Source: Octadecabacter ascidiaceicola
GTDB lineage: Bacteria > Pseudomonadota > Alphaproteobacteria > Rhodobacterales > Rhodobacteraceae
Direction: 5' to 3'
Length of the DNA: 64,000 nt
NCBI RefSeq assembly: GCF_900185015.1
Contig: NZ_FXYD01000002.1
Span: forward strand, 558,001-622,000
Made by a program: the position numbers and the translations under genes. This document shows, one piece after another, positions 38,388 through 46,047 of the stretch (position 1 is its first letter; the number at the start of each line of letters is the position of its first letter). The notes below the pieces were generated by a model. It worked only from the letters and a program-made list of their open reading frames with translations. It searched no databases and was not told where the DNA came from.

Positions 38388-38660
38388 AACCCCACCGACA
38401 CTCCTGATTTCAGGAGCTGGGTGGCTGGCTTTGCAAGGCTGGTCACCCGACCTCATCAAACTTGACCGATTTTCAGCGAGCTACTGGAAGGCAGTTTCAA
38501 TCCTCTGAAGCAAGGGTTTGCTCCTTGAGTTTGTTCCGCTATTTTCAGATTACGACACCTTACTATGAGGACGTGAAGCCGGAAAATCGATATCTGAACA
38601 GACTTTTGCATTGCATCTATATGTGTACTCATCTTTGGTTACAAAAAAACTGGTGGGAAT
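38388..38660. other. Spacer with no supported gene
   Basis: 273 bp between the AlpA-like gene and the endonuclease gene. It contains an open frame of 76 codons (38462-38692) with no recognisable family or ribosome site, which I treat as chance. The second half is AT-rich and probably holds the endonuclease promoter. Confidence 0.4.
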
Positions 38661-39530
38661 ATGACAGCCGAAAAGCACAGATCGATGGCTAACGATGCAC
38701 TTGCGTCCATCTCAACTTGGAAGCAAAACTGGCCGATTTGGGAGCCTGATATTCTTAGGCGAACCGATAACCTTACGAACCCAGCAAAGATACATGACCT
38801 TGGAAGCCATTTGAGAGAAGTGTTCTTTCTTACCAATACTGGAAGAAATCAGGGTTCAGTTTCAGCAGGCGGTGCTGGGTGGGAAAGCTTAGTAACGTGG
38901 TATCTAAATTTAGTTTTTACAGGTACAAATGCGGTTGCGATGAGGCAAAGCCAAGGGGTCGTTCCGAAGACTCTCCTAGATGCAACAACAATTAGCTACG
39001 GCAACAATCAAACGAACACAGAGTCTGATGTTTGTGTGGTTTTGTACCCCAAAGACTTCGCATTTCCTGCCGAGGGCAGAAATTTCTTTGACGCATTGGA
39101 CGATGAGGTAACAAGACGAATTGGCGATCTAGAGCTTGGTATTATTCAATGCAAAACTAATTGGAACGATAATGCGCAAATCCCAATGCTCTGGGATATG
39201 GTCTATCGAGCCACTTTTGGAGCAGGGACAAACATCCACATTGGGAAAAATGGATACAGCGTTCGGAACCTGAGGCGATTTACCTATTCGTTTGTGACGG
39301 TACCATCGCAAAAAGAGGACAGAATGCCCAAAAAGAGTTCACAAATGGCGGTGAAGAGGGTCAACCAGCTCACAGGTGGCAACTACTGGGGTTTGCCGAC
39401 GAACTCCGGTGTGGCGCTGTCATTGTCAGAAATTTTTGACCGCAACTACGGTTCGGCTTTCGATGTCAATATTCGCGCTAGCATTGCAGACGCCATTAAA
39501 AATAGGGTCGGAATGTTTGGCGCACGCTAG
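38661..39530 (+). CDS. Putative type II restriction endonuclease
   Basis: 289 residues, no named family recognised. The pattern of a PD-(D/E)xK nuclease is visible: Glu75 in GWESLVTWYLN, Asp123 in NTESDVCVVLYP and Gln163-Cys-Lys165 in LGIIQCKTNWND, where Gln replaces the usual Glu. The adjacent convergent gene is an m5C methyltransferase, and the two stop codons overlap in one CTAG, the arrangement of a type II restriction-modification pair. Target sequence unknown. Composition is AT-richer than the flanking chromosome, consistent with transfer. Confidence 0.75.
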   Translation: MTAEKHRSMANDALASISTWKQNWPIWEPDILRRTDNLTNPAKIHDLGSHLREVFFLTNTGRNQGSVSAGGAGWESLVTWYLNLVFTGTNAVAMRQSQGVVPKTLLDATTISYGNNQTNTESDVCVVLYPKDFAFPAEGRNFFDALDDEVTRRIGDLELGIIQCKTNWNDNAQIPMLWDMVYRATFGAGTNIHIGKNGYSVRNLRRFTYSFVTVPSQKEDRMPKKSSQMAVKRVNQLTGGNYWGLPTNSGVALSLSEIFDRNYGSAFDVNIRASIADAIKNRVGMFGAR

Positions 39531-40792
39531 CTGACGCCCAAAATTCCCTCGCAAAAATGTTTGCCCAGCTCTTGCGCCAATCGCACCGGTACGGCATTCC
39601 CGATCTGAGTATACTTCGGTACTTCTCGCTCAAAGTTGTTTTCGCGTGGATTGCCAGCGCGACGTATTCCTCCAGTAGTACGCTTGCCTGCAAACTGATA
39701 CCAGTCTGGGAACGTCTGCAGCCGAGCCCACTCACGGACGGTGAGGGTGCGTGGCTGGGCGTAGTGGACGAAGTCGTCGGGCAGCGAACAGGCTGTGATA
39801 GAAGGCCCCATGTTTCCCCAATGTCTTGGTAGGAGCCGCTGGGCAAACTTCTTGGTGCGCATGCTTTCAGGGATTGTGCCGCCATTTTCGATCATGGCCT
39901 CAAAACGGGCGCGAACATGCGCTGCGTGTTTGCTGTATTCCTGCTCGGTGAGTGGGTCGCCCTTTTTGAGCTTTTTTCCAGCCAGCGTAGTGCGCATGGT
40001 TTTCTGCCAATCGGACTTAGACGAATTGATATATGTATTGGTCTTGCCGCCGTACTCGAAGTCTGGGTCAACCAGATCAGACAAGACGTTTTCAAGGTGC
40101 GGGTATCCACCTACAATGCGCGGAAGAAATCCACTTTCCACAGCATCAACCTTGTCTGAAGTAGGCGCGCAAATATCCTTGCGAACACCCACTAGCAACA
40201 CGCGTGGCCGGTTTTGCGGGACTCCGTAGTCCTTGGCGTGGATCAGTTTGTACCGGACCTCATACTCGACCAGCTTCTGGAAGGTCTTGAGGACGTCTTT
40301 GAAGATTTCGCCTTTGGTGCCATCCTTCGTCCAACGCGCGCGAAGCAACCCCTCGACGTTCTCGAACACAAACATCTTTGGCCGGACTTGGTGCACAAAG
40401 TACGCCATGTCTTGATAGAGGTGGTTAGAGGGTAGCTGTGTTTTGTCCACTGAGTACGAGCGACGCAAGCCTATGCCCGAGAAGCCTTGGCATGGTGGTC
40501 CACCTGCAACCAGATCAACCTCACCATTCGAGAAGTCGCGATCAAACTGGTTCTTAAGGTCGCCAAACAAGTTCCCGAAGAAGGATTCGTCCGCCACCAC
40601 TTTTTTGATGTCTTGCGATTTGAAGCGTTCGCGCAGATGCGGGTACTCTTCTTCACGGTTGATAAGGTATGTTTCCAGCGCATCGCTGTTGAGTTCGTTG
40701 ACAAATAGCGGAAAGAAGCCAGCTTGCTCCAAGCCCAAAGACAGCCCGCCGCAGCCAGCAAATAGGTCGATGAAGGTTGGGTGTCCGTTCAT
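39527..40792 (-). CDS. DNA (cytosine-5) methyltransferase
   Basis: 421 residues of the C5 methyltransferase family. Motif I FIDLFAGCGGLSLG (about 6-19) binds S-adenosylmethionine; motif IV GGPPCQGFSG holds the catalytic Cys101; motif VI is FENVEGLL; motif VIII QNRPRVLLVGVR; motif X GNAVPVRLAQELG. The target-recognition region lies about 230-370. ATG 40792 is used rather than the TTG three codons up. It protects host DNA against the endonuclease encoded convergently. Confidence 0.96.
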   Translation of the reverse strand: MNGHPTFIDLFAGCGGLSLGLEQAGFFPLFVNELNSDALETYLINREEEYPHLRERFKSQDIKKVVADESFFGNLFGDLKNQFDRDFSNGEVDLVAGGPPCQGFSGIGLRRSYSVDKTQLPSNHLYQDMAYFVHQVRPKMFVFENVEGLLRARWTKDGTKGEIFKDVLKTFQKLVEYEVRYKLIHAKDYGVPQNRPRVLLVGVRKDICAPTSDKVDAVESGFLPRIVGGYPHLENVLSDLVDPDFEYGGKTNTYINSSKSDWQKTMRTTLAGKKLKKGDPLTEQEYSKHAAHVRARFEAMIENGGTIPESMRTKKFAQRLLPRHWGNMGPSITACSLPDDFVHYAQPRTLTVREWARLQTFPDWYQFAGKRTTGGIRRAGNPRENNFEREVPKYTQIGNAVPVRLAQELGKHFCEGILGVS

Positions 40793-40997
40793 TTCTCGCA
40801 AGACTAGGTTCTCCTCATATCGCGTTTCTACAGCGACAGACTATGAATGTCCAGGAAAAAATGGAATGAATATTCACGTTTTGTACTGGCAGCTAGTCCA
40901 GCCTAATTGAGCAGCGAAATGCGCTAGTTTCAGAGAAACCAGCAATCGAACGAAGACTCTTTGAAATTTAAATTGTCACTCAGGCAGGGCGGGCGGG

Positions 40998-41023
40998 ATT
41001 TATGACCCTATAGGGTCATAAAT
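40998..41023. repeat. 26-bp perfect palindrome
   Basis: ATTTATGACCCTA is followed directly by its reverse complement TAGGGTCATAAAT, with no spacer. It lies 206 bp upstream of the methyltransferase start and 91 bp upstream of the Rhs fragment frame. No T-run follows on either strand. It could be a protein-binding site, for example an operator or recombination site, or a cruciform-forming element. Confidence 0.85.
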
Positions 41024-41113
41024 TTCGGACCACAAAATACCCCCTAAACCGTTGTTCTGGAAACAGTCTGTCAACTAGACAGGTCGGTTAGAAATCCGCC
41101 ACGATTTCCGGCA

Positions 41114-41758
41114 TTGGTTAGGAAATTGATTTGTCAAAGGTACTCGATCTCTCAGTCACAGACCGATCCGTTGGGGCTGGTCGTTGGCGCGTCTGTTTAT
41201 GGATACGTTACTCAAAACCCAGGAAGGTATGTGGATCCAACAGGGGAGCTCGTGCCGGCGCTGTTAGCGGGGGCCGCACTCGGATTTTCATTTGGCGTAT
41301 TAGACCAATATTTAGCTCACGGCTGGAACTTCGAATGTTACAATCCGTGGCAAATAGCAGGATCAACCGCAATTGGCGGCGCTTTTGGTGGAGTAGGACA
41401 TGCCGGACGTTTCTTGAATCCTATTTTGAAGCGGGCGGGAATAGGGCGCACGGTGAACACTCGGAGAGGTCCAAGGCTCCAAAATTTCTTTGAGAATTCG
41501 CACTTTATACCGAGCCGTGGCGTTGCAGGCGGTGGACTTGCAGCCGCAATCGGACACTCTAGCTTGAATACCACATTTGTTCCGTGGATGTATCACGCTG
41601 CAACTGATAGGTTTGCCCATCGATTCTTGCATAGCTATCTCAAAGACATCATTCCTTCGGCTGGCCGCTTTGGAGCTCTCTTCAGGGCACCACCTTGGAT
41701 GTTTGGCTGGAGCGGTTCATTGTTTTCCGAACCAGATAGTTGTAGGTGTCAAGAATAG
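41114..41758 (+). CDS. Orphan Rhs C-terminal toxin tip (rhs-CT fragment)
   Basis: About 214 residues. Residues 9-44 match the end of an Rhs-associated core, with SQTDPLGL, VYGYVTQNPGRYVDPTGE; the variable tip follows from about 45 to 214 and contains hydrophobic and His-rich segments (AATDRFAHRFLHSYL). The N-terminal bulk of an Rhs protein is missing: sequence before 41129 shows no Rhs similarity, and the only start is a weak TTG. Orphan rhs-CT/immunity pairs are known beside rhs genes as a reservoir of exchangeable toxin tips. The toxin activity is not recognised. The candidate immunity gene begins 17 bp later. Confidence 0.75.
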   Translation: MVRKLICQRYSISQSQTDPLGLVVGASVYGYVTQNPGRYVDPTGELVPALLAGAALGFSFGVLDQYLAHGWNFECYNPWQIAGSTAIGGAFGGVGHAGRFLNPILKRAGIGRTVNTRRGPRLQNFFENSHFIPSRGVAGGGLAAAIGHSSLNTTFVPWMYHAATDRFAHRFLHSYLKDIIPSAGRFGALFRAPPWMFGWSGSLFSEPDSCRCQE

Positions 41759-41774
41759 ATGGAGGACGGTCGGT

Positions 41775-42308
41775 TTGGCTAAGCGCGATAGCATTGATGT
41801 AGTTGATGAGGTGACGATATCTCCAACACCATCCAGAGTGTGGTTTGTGTTCTTTGGGGTGATGTTTTACCCTGCAGTCCTGTGGAACAAAATCAGACGG
41901 CGAACATTCAGTAAGTTCGAGGAAGCCTTGATCGCAGAGCTATGCAGTAAATTGCCACCGGATCAAACTCTGATTCTAGAGAGCCAATTGCGCGAGGTGA
42001 ATTACGTAAGTCATGTGTGCTACAAAAGAAAATCGGAGGCGATTTTATTTAAGATGCGTCCATGGGGCCCCGATCTAAAAAGGAAGAAGAAGTTTGCATT
42101 CACCGATCTAACTGTCATTTTGGCGACGTTAACAATTCTTTTAGACGGTAAAAAATGCCGTGTTGATTTCGTTTGTAACCGGGGCATCATGTCAATTATC
42201 GAATTTGGCATCGACATTCGAGGTCTTTCGAACCTTTCAGAGGTCGAAGTGACGAATGTGGACACCACGCCACAAGCGTTGGACGACTTTGGGCAGGCAT
42301 TAGACTAA
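41775..42308 (+). CDS. Candidate immunity protein for the Rhs tip
   Basis: 177 residues, starting at TTG 41775 with GGAGG at 41761-41765. The open frame above that point overlaps the toxin frame and is not used. The N-terminal part has one hydrophobic segment (about 22-37, VWFVFFGVMFYPAVLW), so it may be membrane-linked. The rest is mixed alpha/beta with no family I recognise. Its position 17 bp after an Rhs toxin tip on the same strand is the typical place of the cognate immunity gene. Function is inferred from position only. Confidence 0.6.
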   Translation: MAKRDSIDVVDEVTISPTPSRVWFVFFGVMFYPAVLWNKIRRRTFSKFEEALIAELCSKLPPDQTLILESQLREVNYVSHVCYKRKSEAILFKMRPWGPDLKRKKKFAFTDLTVILATLTILLDGKKCRVDFVCNRGIMSIIEFGIDIRGLSNLSEVEVTNVDTTPQALDDFGQALD

Positions 42309-42412
42309 ATTTTGTATGCCGTGAAAGGCAGGAACTGATATGCGATTTGCTCTCAACACTGGGCCGCTGCCATTGAGAGAGTTGAGCGCATCGGTTCGCG
42401 GAGTGTCTCTAG

Positions 42413-42610
42413 GGCAATGTCGCAGGCACGTCCTCGCTGATCCGCGAATACCTCTGGGCCGGAGATCGCCTGATCGGGGTTTGGGAAAACGGCGCCTACT
42501 ACCCCGTGCGCACGGATCACATCGGCCGTCCGATCTTCGCCACGAACATGAGCGGCACTGTCGCCTGGGACGCCATATAGCCGCCGTTCGGCGGCGTGGA
42601 AACCTATGCG
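42413..42610 (+). pseudogene. Rhs core remnant with internal stop
   Basis: The frame from 42413 encodes a recognisable Rhs core piece: SSLIREYLWAGDRLIGVW, then YYPVRTDHIGRPIFATN and TVAWDA. It reaches TAG at 42578-42580, after which PPFGGVETYA continues the normal core in the same frame. It has no start codon; the upstream codon is also TAG. So this is a decayed segment of an rhs gene. Right after it comes the cut 3' end of gspK, which marks a recombination junction near 42611-42640. Confidence 0.8.
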
Positions 42611-42632
42611 GATTCTTTCTTTTCGGCTGCTC

Positions 42633-43007
42633 TCAGTTTGCCAAAGCGACTGACAAGAACCAACTGTGTGCCCGTTCAGCAGGTTCAAGAATCAGAATGT
42701 ACATTTGCCCGTCATGCTCAACAAAGTTTTCTTCACCAGCGAGGTTGAGTTCTGTAGGGCGCCCTTCACGGGCAACCAGAAGCGCCTCCGCTATTTCGGG
42801 CAAAAGACCAGCCCTCGCGGAGGCTTCGTCCAACTGGTTTTGGTAGTGTGCTGACACTTCACTAGAAACGTTAAAACGCGCGGACGCCTTAGCTTGCAGG
42901 ACCGCAGCAAACCCAGCATAAACTATGAGAATGACCAGAGTTGCTATGAGCGTGACCCCAGAATCCTTTCGACGTAAGGCCGCGTTATGCGTCGGGCTCG
43001 TAAGCAT
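42633..43007 (-). pseudogene. gspK: Truncated general secretion pathway protein K (minor pseudopilin)
   Basis: 124 residues; intact GspK has about 300. The prepilin signal RRKDSG, followed by VTLIATLVILIVYAGFAAVL, is present, with cleavage after Gly. The following region with RPTELNLAGEEN and HDGQMYILILEP matches the GspK part just before the conserved DxxGKxDLN block, and the frame then ends in unrelated sequence bordering the Rhs remnant. The 3' two thirds are therefore missing. Its 5' end overlaps the divergent prepilin peptidase gene. Confidence 0.65.
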
Positions 43008-43497
43008 TTATGGTTTGACCTTAGTGCTGTTTGGGAGACCATTGCCGTTCGACGCGCTGGTCGTCGCGTTGTGCCTGATCCCGTTAAGTCTTTGGGTTAC
43101 TCTACAGGACTTAAAAGACTTTACGATACCGAACATGGCGGTTTTGCTGATTGTCGGACTGGGTATCATAGCCAACATTCAGTTTTCCCCAGATATGTTC
43201 CTTTTCAATGCAGTTGCTGGCTTAGTGGTACTGGCATTATTCGGCACAATTGGAGCTGTGCTTTTTCGTGTGAAGGGCGTGGATGCATTGGGGTTTGGCG
43301 ACGCAAAGCTGATAGCTGCTTGCAGCCTTCTTTGTGGCGTTGCGGCCTTGCCCACTCTTTTGCTGATTGCATCTTTAGGTGGTATCGTTGTCGGTCTAAT
43401 TCAACTAAAACTGGGCAGGGCGAGTGGGGTCGCGTTCGGGCCCTATATTGTATTCGCAAACTTCCTTGTCTGGCTAACTGGGCCCATTCACTTTTGA
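42946..43497 (+). CDS. Short A24 prepilin peptidase (GspO/CpaA-like)
   Basis: 183 residues with about five membrane helices. The two catalytic aspartates of the aspartic prepilin peptidases are seen in LQDLKDFTIPN and in GFGDAKLIAAC. The N-terminal methyltransferase domain with zinc Cys motifs of full GspO/PilD is absent, as in CpaA/TadV-type enzymes. Start is uncertain: ATG 42946 is used, ATG 42925 and 42931 are in frame. The 5' end overlaps gspK on the other strand by about 60 bp. It precedes gspG by 7 bp and would process the pseudopilins. Confidence 0.85.
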   Translation: MSVTPESFRRKAALCVGLVSIYGLTLVLFGRPLPFDALVVALCLIPLSLWVTLQDLKDFTIPNMAVLLIVGLGIIANIQFSPDMFLFNAVAGLVVLALFGTIGAVLFRVKGVDALGFGDAKLIAACSLLCGVAALPTLLLIASLGGIVVGLIQLKLGRASGVAFGPYIVFANFLVWLTGPIHF

Positions 43498-43504
43498 GGT
43501 AAAA

Positions 43505-43918
43505 ATGGTACGTCGCAATCCCAACGCTGGCACAACATTGTTGGAAGTCTTGGTCGTGTTGGCCATCATCGCAATGATCGCGGCGCTTGCCGCCCCGCGC
43601 CTGATGGACAGCTTTGGGCGGGCCAAAGGGCAAGCCGCTGAAATCCAACTTGTGAATGTCGATGCGGCTCTGCAACTCTATTACCTTGATGTCGGCAGCT
43701 ACCCAACTGAAGCAGAGGGATTGGGTGCATTGCTCGAAGCTCCTTCGACCGGAGAGGGCTGGCAGGGGCCATATTTGGATCAAAGTAATTTAATGGACCC
43801 ATGGAGTCGGGCGTGGATCTACCACCAACCGGGCTCAAATGGGCGCTTTGACCTCATGTCATTGGGCCGTGACGGTCAACCTGGGGGAAACAACGAAGAT
43901 GCCGATATCTCGCGGTGA
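43505..43918 (+). CDS. gspG: Type II secretion major pseudopilin GspG
   Basis: 137 residues. Prepilin signal ending NAG before TTLLEVLVVLAIIAMIAAL, the fifth mature residue being Glu. The globular part shows ALQLYYLDVGSYPTEAEGL and the calcium-site C terminus SLGRDGQPGGNNEDADI, typical of GspG. It follows the prepilin peptidase with 7 bp spacing. Its last 43 bp overlap the convergent gspJ-like gene. Confidence 0.95.
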   Translation: MVRRNPNAGTTLLEVLVVLAIIAMIAALAAPRLMDSFGRAKGQAAEIQLVNVDAALQLYYLDVGSYPTEAEGLGALLEAPSTGEGWQGPYLDQSNLMDPWSRAWIYHQPGSNGRFDLMSLGRDGQPGGNNEDADISR

Positions 43919-44466
43919 CGCTCGATTTTTCCTGGCTGAACGGCCAATGGAGGGAAGACTCGTCCATCCGCTCCAGTGACCTCAAATTTGATGAGTTGCG
44001 GGACGAGAGTTGCATTGTGCCAATCCGAGAACCAACCGCTTGGCGATCGGGGCATCTTCGAGCCATAGAAGGAAACGGTTACGTCGCTGATATCTACATA
44101 GAGTAGGTTGTCTAGGTTAGGCTGATCGCCGACTTGCGAAAACGTGAATGCCGTTGGTGACCAACTCGCTTGCCACCACCCTCGGTCAGGAGAAAATACT
44201 GCGATTGTTTTGCCGTCATCCTCAACACGTAACACTTGCTCCAGCGGGTTTTGCGGGCCGGCTAATGGGATCGCTTCGAAATGCTTCAAAAGCTCGAAGC
44301 GCGCCAATGCGGCAGCCGAAGGACTTGCGCCATTTTCCACTCGCGCCCAGACTTGCGAACCAGTACGTCCAATAGATGCCAGAGCAATCGCAATGGCACT
44401 CATCAAAACCAGAGCGATCAGCACTTCTAGAAGCGCCATACCGGCATTTGAGGTGCGCTGATTCAT
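43876..44466 (-). CDS. gspJ: Minor pseudopilin GspJ-like
   Basis: 196 residues with a prepilin signal (TSNAG before MALLEVLIALVLMSAIAIAL) and a long globular domain. The region VTVSFYGSKMP, then GWFSDWHN and VPQLIKFEV is the pattern of the GspJ C-terminal domain. It overlaps the gspI-like gene by 4 bp and is the last gene of the minus-strand D-F-I-J run. The original gspK, expected next on this strand, is now cut and displaced beyond gspG/gspO. Confidence 0.85.
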   Translation of the reverse strand: MNQRTSNAGMALLEVLIALVLMSAIAIALASIGRTGSQVWARVENGASPSAAALARFELLKHFEAIPLAGPQNPLEQVLRVEDDGKTIAVFSPDRGWWQASWSPTAFTFSQVGDQPNLDNLLYVDISDVTVSFYGSKMPRSPSGWFSDWHNATLVPQLIKFEVTGADGRVFPPLAVQPGKIERHREISASSLFPPG

Positions 44467-44846
44467 TGCTCTTGGGGCCCGACGACGAAATATTCACCTC
44501 GAAACGGCTGGGTGGCGCTTGTGAGATCGTCGACTGTAACTGTCATTTGATACAGAGCCAGAACAGGAGCGTAGCGGTTATTTTCGGGAATGGCCTGTTC
44601 TTGGAAACTCAATTCAATTTGATACCGCCCTTTATAGGTTTCATGTCTTGGAGTGCGATCGCGGGTTACCCTAACTTCTTCGACCAAAGAGCGCGCAAAC
44701 TCGATTTGTTCGAGTTGAACTTGTGACGTTGAAGAGATCCGACCAACACTGCCAAATATTGTTAGTATTGGAATGCCAATCAAGGCGACGCAGGCCAATG
44801 CTAGCAAGGTCTCAAGTAAGGTGTAGCCTGAATCAGAATGTCGCAA
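44463..44846 (-). CDS. gspI: Minor pseudopilin GspI-like
   Basis: 127 residues with a prepilin signal (HSDSG before YTLLETLLALACVALIGIPI) and a short globular domain containing QIEFARSLVEEV. In T2SS the GspI/J/K complex caps and starts the pseudopilus. It overlaps the end of gspF by 14 bp and the start of gspJ by 4 bp. Confidence 0.8.
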   Translation of the reverse strand: MRHSDSGYTLLETLLALACVALIGIPILTIFGSVGRISSTSQVQLEQIEFARSLVEEVRVTRDRTPRHETYKGRYQIELSFQEQAIPENNRYAPVLALYQMTVTVDDLTSATQPFRGEYFVVGPQEQ

Positions 44847-46041
44847 GGTTGCTGACCTGTAACACGGCTGAGATCACCACGAAGACCAAAAGGCCAATGC
44901 AGCTCCCAACAAACAAGGTTAAAAGGGGTGAGATGATGGCCACCCACTTTGCGGTGAACGCTGCGTATTGCTTTTCCATGATTTCTGCGGCCAGCCTCAG
45001 CGACGAGGGGAGTTCGTTTGCGTGTTCGCCAAAAGCGTAGAGACGTGAAAATGAGAACGGCACGTTAGCGGCCTTTTCAAAAACGCCGCTTGAGGGCTCA
45101 CCCACTGAAATTTGATTTATGGCATCTTGAAGTAACTGCGCCTGTGGTTTTCGTGCAAGTGGAAGGCAAGTCTGTAGCGTTTCAGTCAAGGAATGCCCAG
45201 ACTGAAGCAGTGCCGCCATCGCTCGGCTCAATCTCGAAAAGTCACGCGCATGAAAATTCCTCTGCATCGCTGGAAGGCGTGAGTAGATTATGCGGAACAT
45301 TGCCCAAATAGCCACGGCACCAAATGCGGCCGAGCCCAACAACACTGCTATGGAAAATGGTGCCTTTCCCACAACCCAGCGCCGAAACCTTTCTAAGTTA
45401 TCAAGAACTCCTGTTACCTCTTGGCCCGAAGCCGCGATGGTTCCATGCAAGGTTGGTGTTAGGAAAAATACGATCATAGCAAAAACACCGATGCCGACGA
45501 TTACTAAGAAAACTGGATAAGCCAGCGCAGCTACCACTTTGGACTTTGTTTCGCTTCGTTGTTCAAAGTAACCAGCGGCTTCAGATAGCGAACTGGCAAG
45601 CGCATTTGATGAACTGCCGCCACGAACAAAAATCAGAAAGTCTTGGGGGAAGCTGCCGACCGATTTGAATGCTTCTCCGACGTCCATGCCGCTCTCAAGA
45701 GAATTCCGAACACGAACTAATAGCTTTCTGACTTTGGGTGCGGAATGCATTTGGGCCGCCATTTCGACCGCTGCATCGAGGGTATGGCCTGCGGACAAAG
45801 TTGAAGAAAGAAACCAACAGAGCTCTGAAAGACCCACACTGGATAACTCCGACCGGAAGAGCGAAATATCTCTAGTCAGCCAGCTCTTTGACACTGCAGG
45901 GGATCGGTCAAAGAATTCAAAAACCGTAAGGCCTTGGCTTTCCAAATCAACCAACGCTTCAGATTGTGAGGAGGCGAGAGAAACCCCTTCGACGTCCAAC
46001 CCTGATTTATCAGTTGCCCTATAGAAAAACTCTTTCAGCAC
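44833..46041 (-). CDS. gspF: Type II secretion inner membrane platform protein GspF
   Basis: 402 residues with two T2SF domains (about 60-185 and 265-390) and three membrane helices (about 160-180, 210-235 and 370-395). Family segments include SGMDVGEAFKSVGSFP and the second-domain copy AMAALLQSGHSLTETLQ. It normally docks the GspE ATPase, but no gspE gene is present in the window. It begins 6 bp after gspD. Confidence 0.94.
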   Translation of the reverse strand: MLKEFFYRATDKSGLDVEGVSLASSQSEALVDLESQGLTVFEFFDRSPAVSKSWLTRDISLFRSELSSVGLSELCWFLSSTLSAGHTLDAAVEMAAQMHSAPKVRKLLVRVRNSLESGMDVGEAFKSVGSFPQDFLIFVRGGSSSNALASSLSEAAGYFEQRSETKSKVVAALAYPVFLVIVGIGVFAMIVFFLTPTLHGTIAASGQEVTGVLDNLERFRRWVVGKAPFSIAVLLGSAAFGAVAIWAMFRIIYSRLPAMQRNFHARDFSRLSRAMAALLQSGHSLTETLQTCLPLARKPQAQLLQDAINQISVGEPSSGVFEKAANVPFSFSRLYAFGEHANELPSSLRLAAEIMEKQYAAFTAKWVAIISPLLTLFVGSCIGLLVFVVISAVLQVSNLATF

Positions 46042-46047
46042 GGCCTC

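Noticed and set aside
38462-38692. 76-codon open frame before the endonuclease gene
   Set aside because: No ribosome site and no recognisable family; it overlaps the endonuclease start in another frame.
40998-41023. Palindrome read as an intrinsic terminator
   Set aside because: No T-run follows on either strand and there is no loop; kept as an unexplained palindrome.
42340-42846. 168-codon frame rich in Arg over the Rhs remnant
   Set aside because: It is another frame of the Rhs core piece; the true frame is recognised from DHIGRP and PFGGV.
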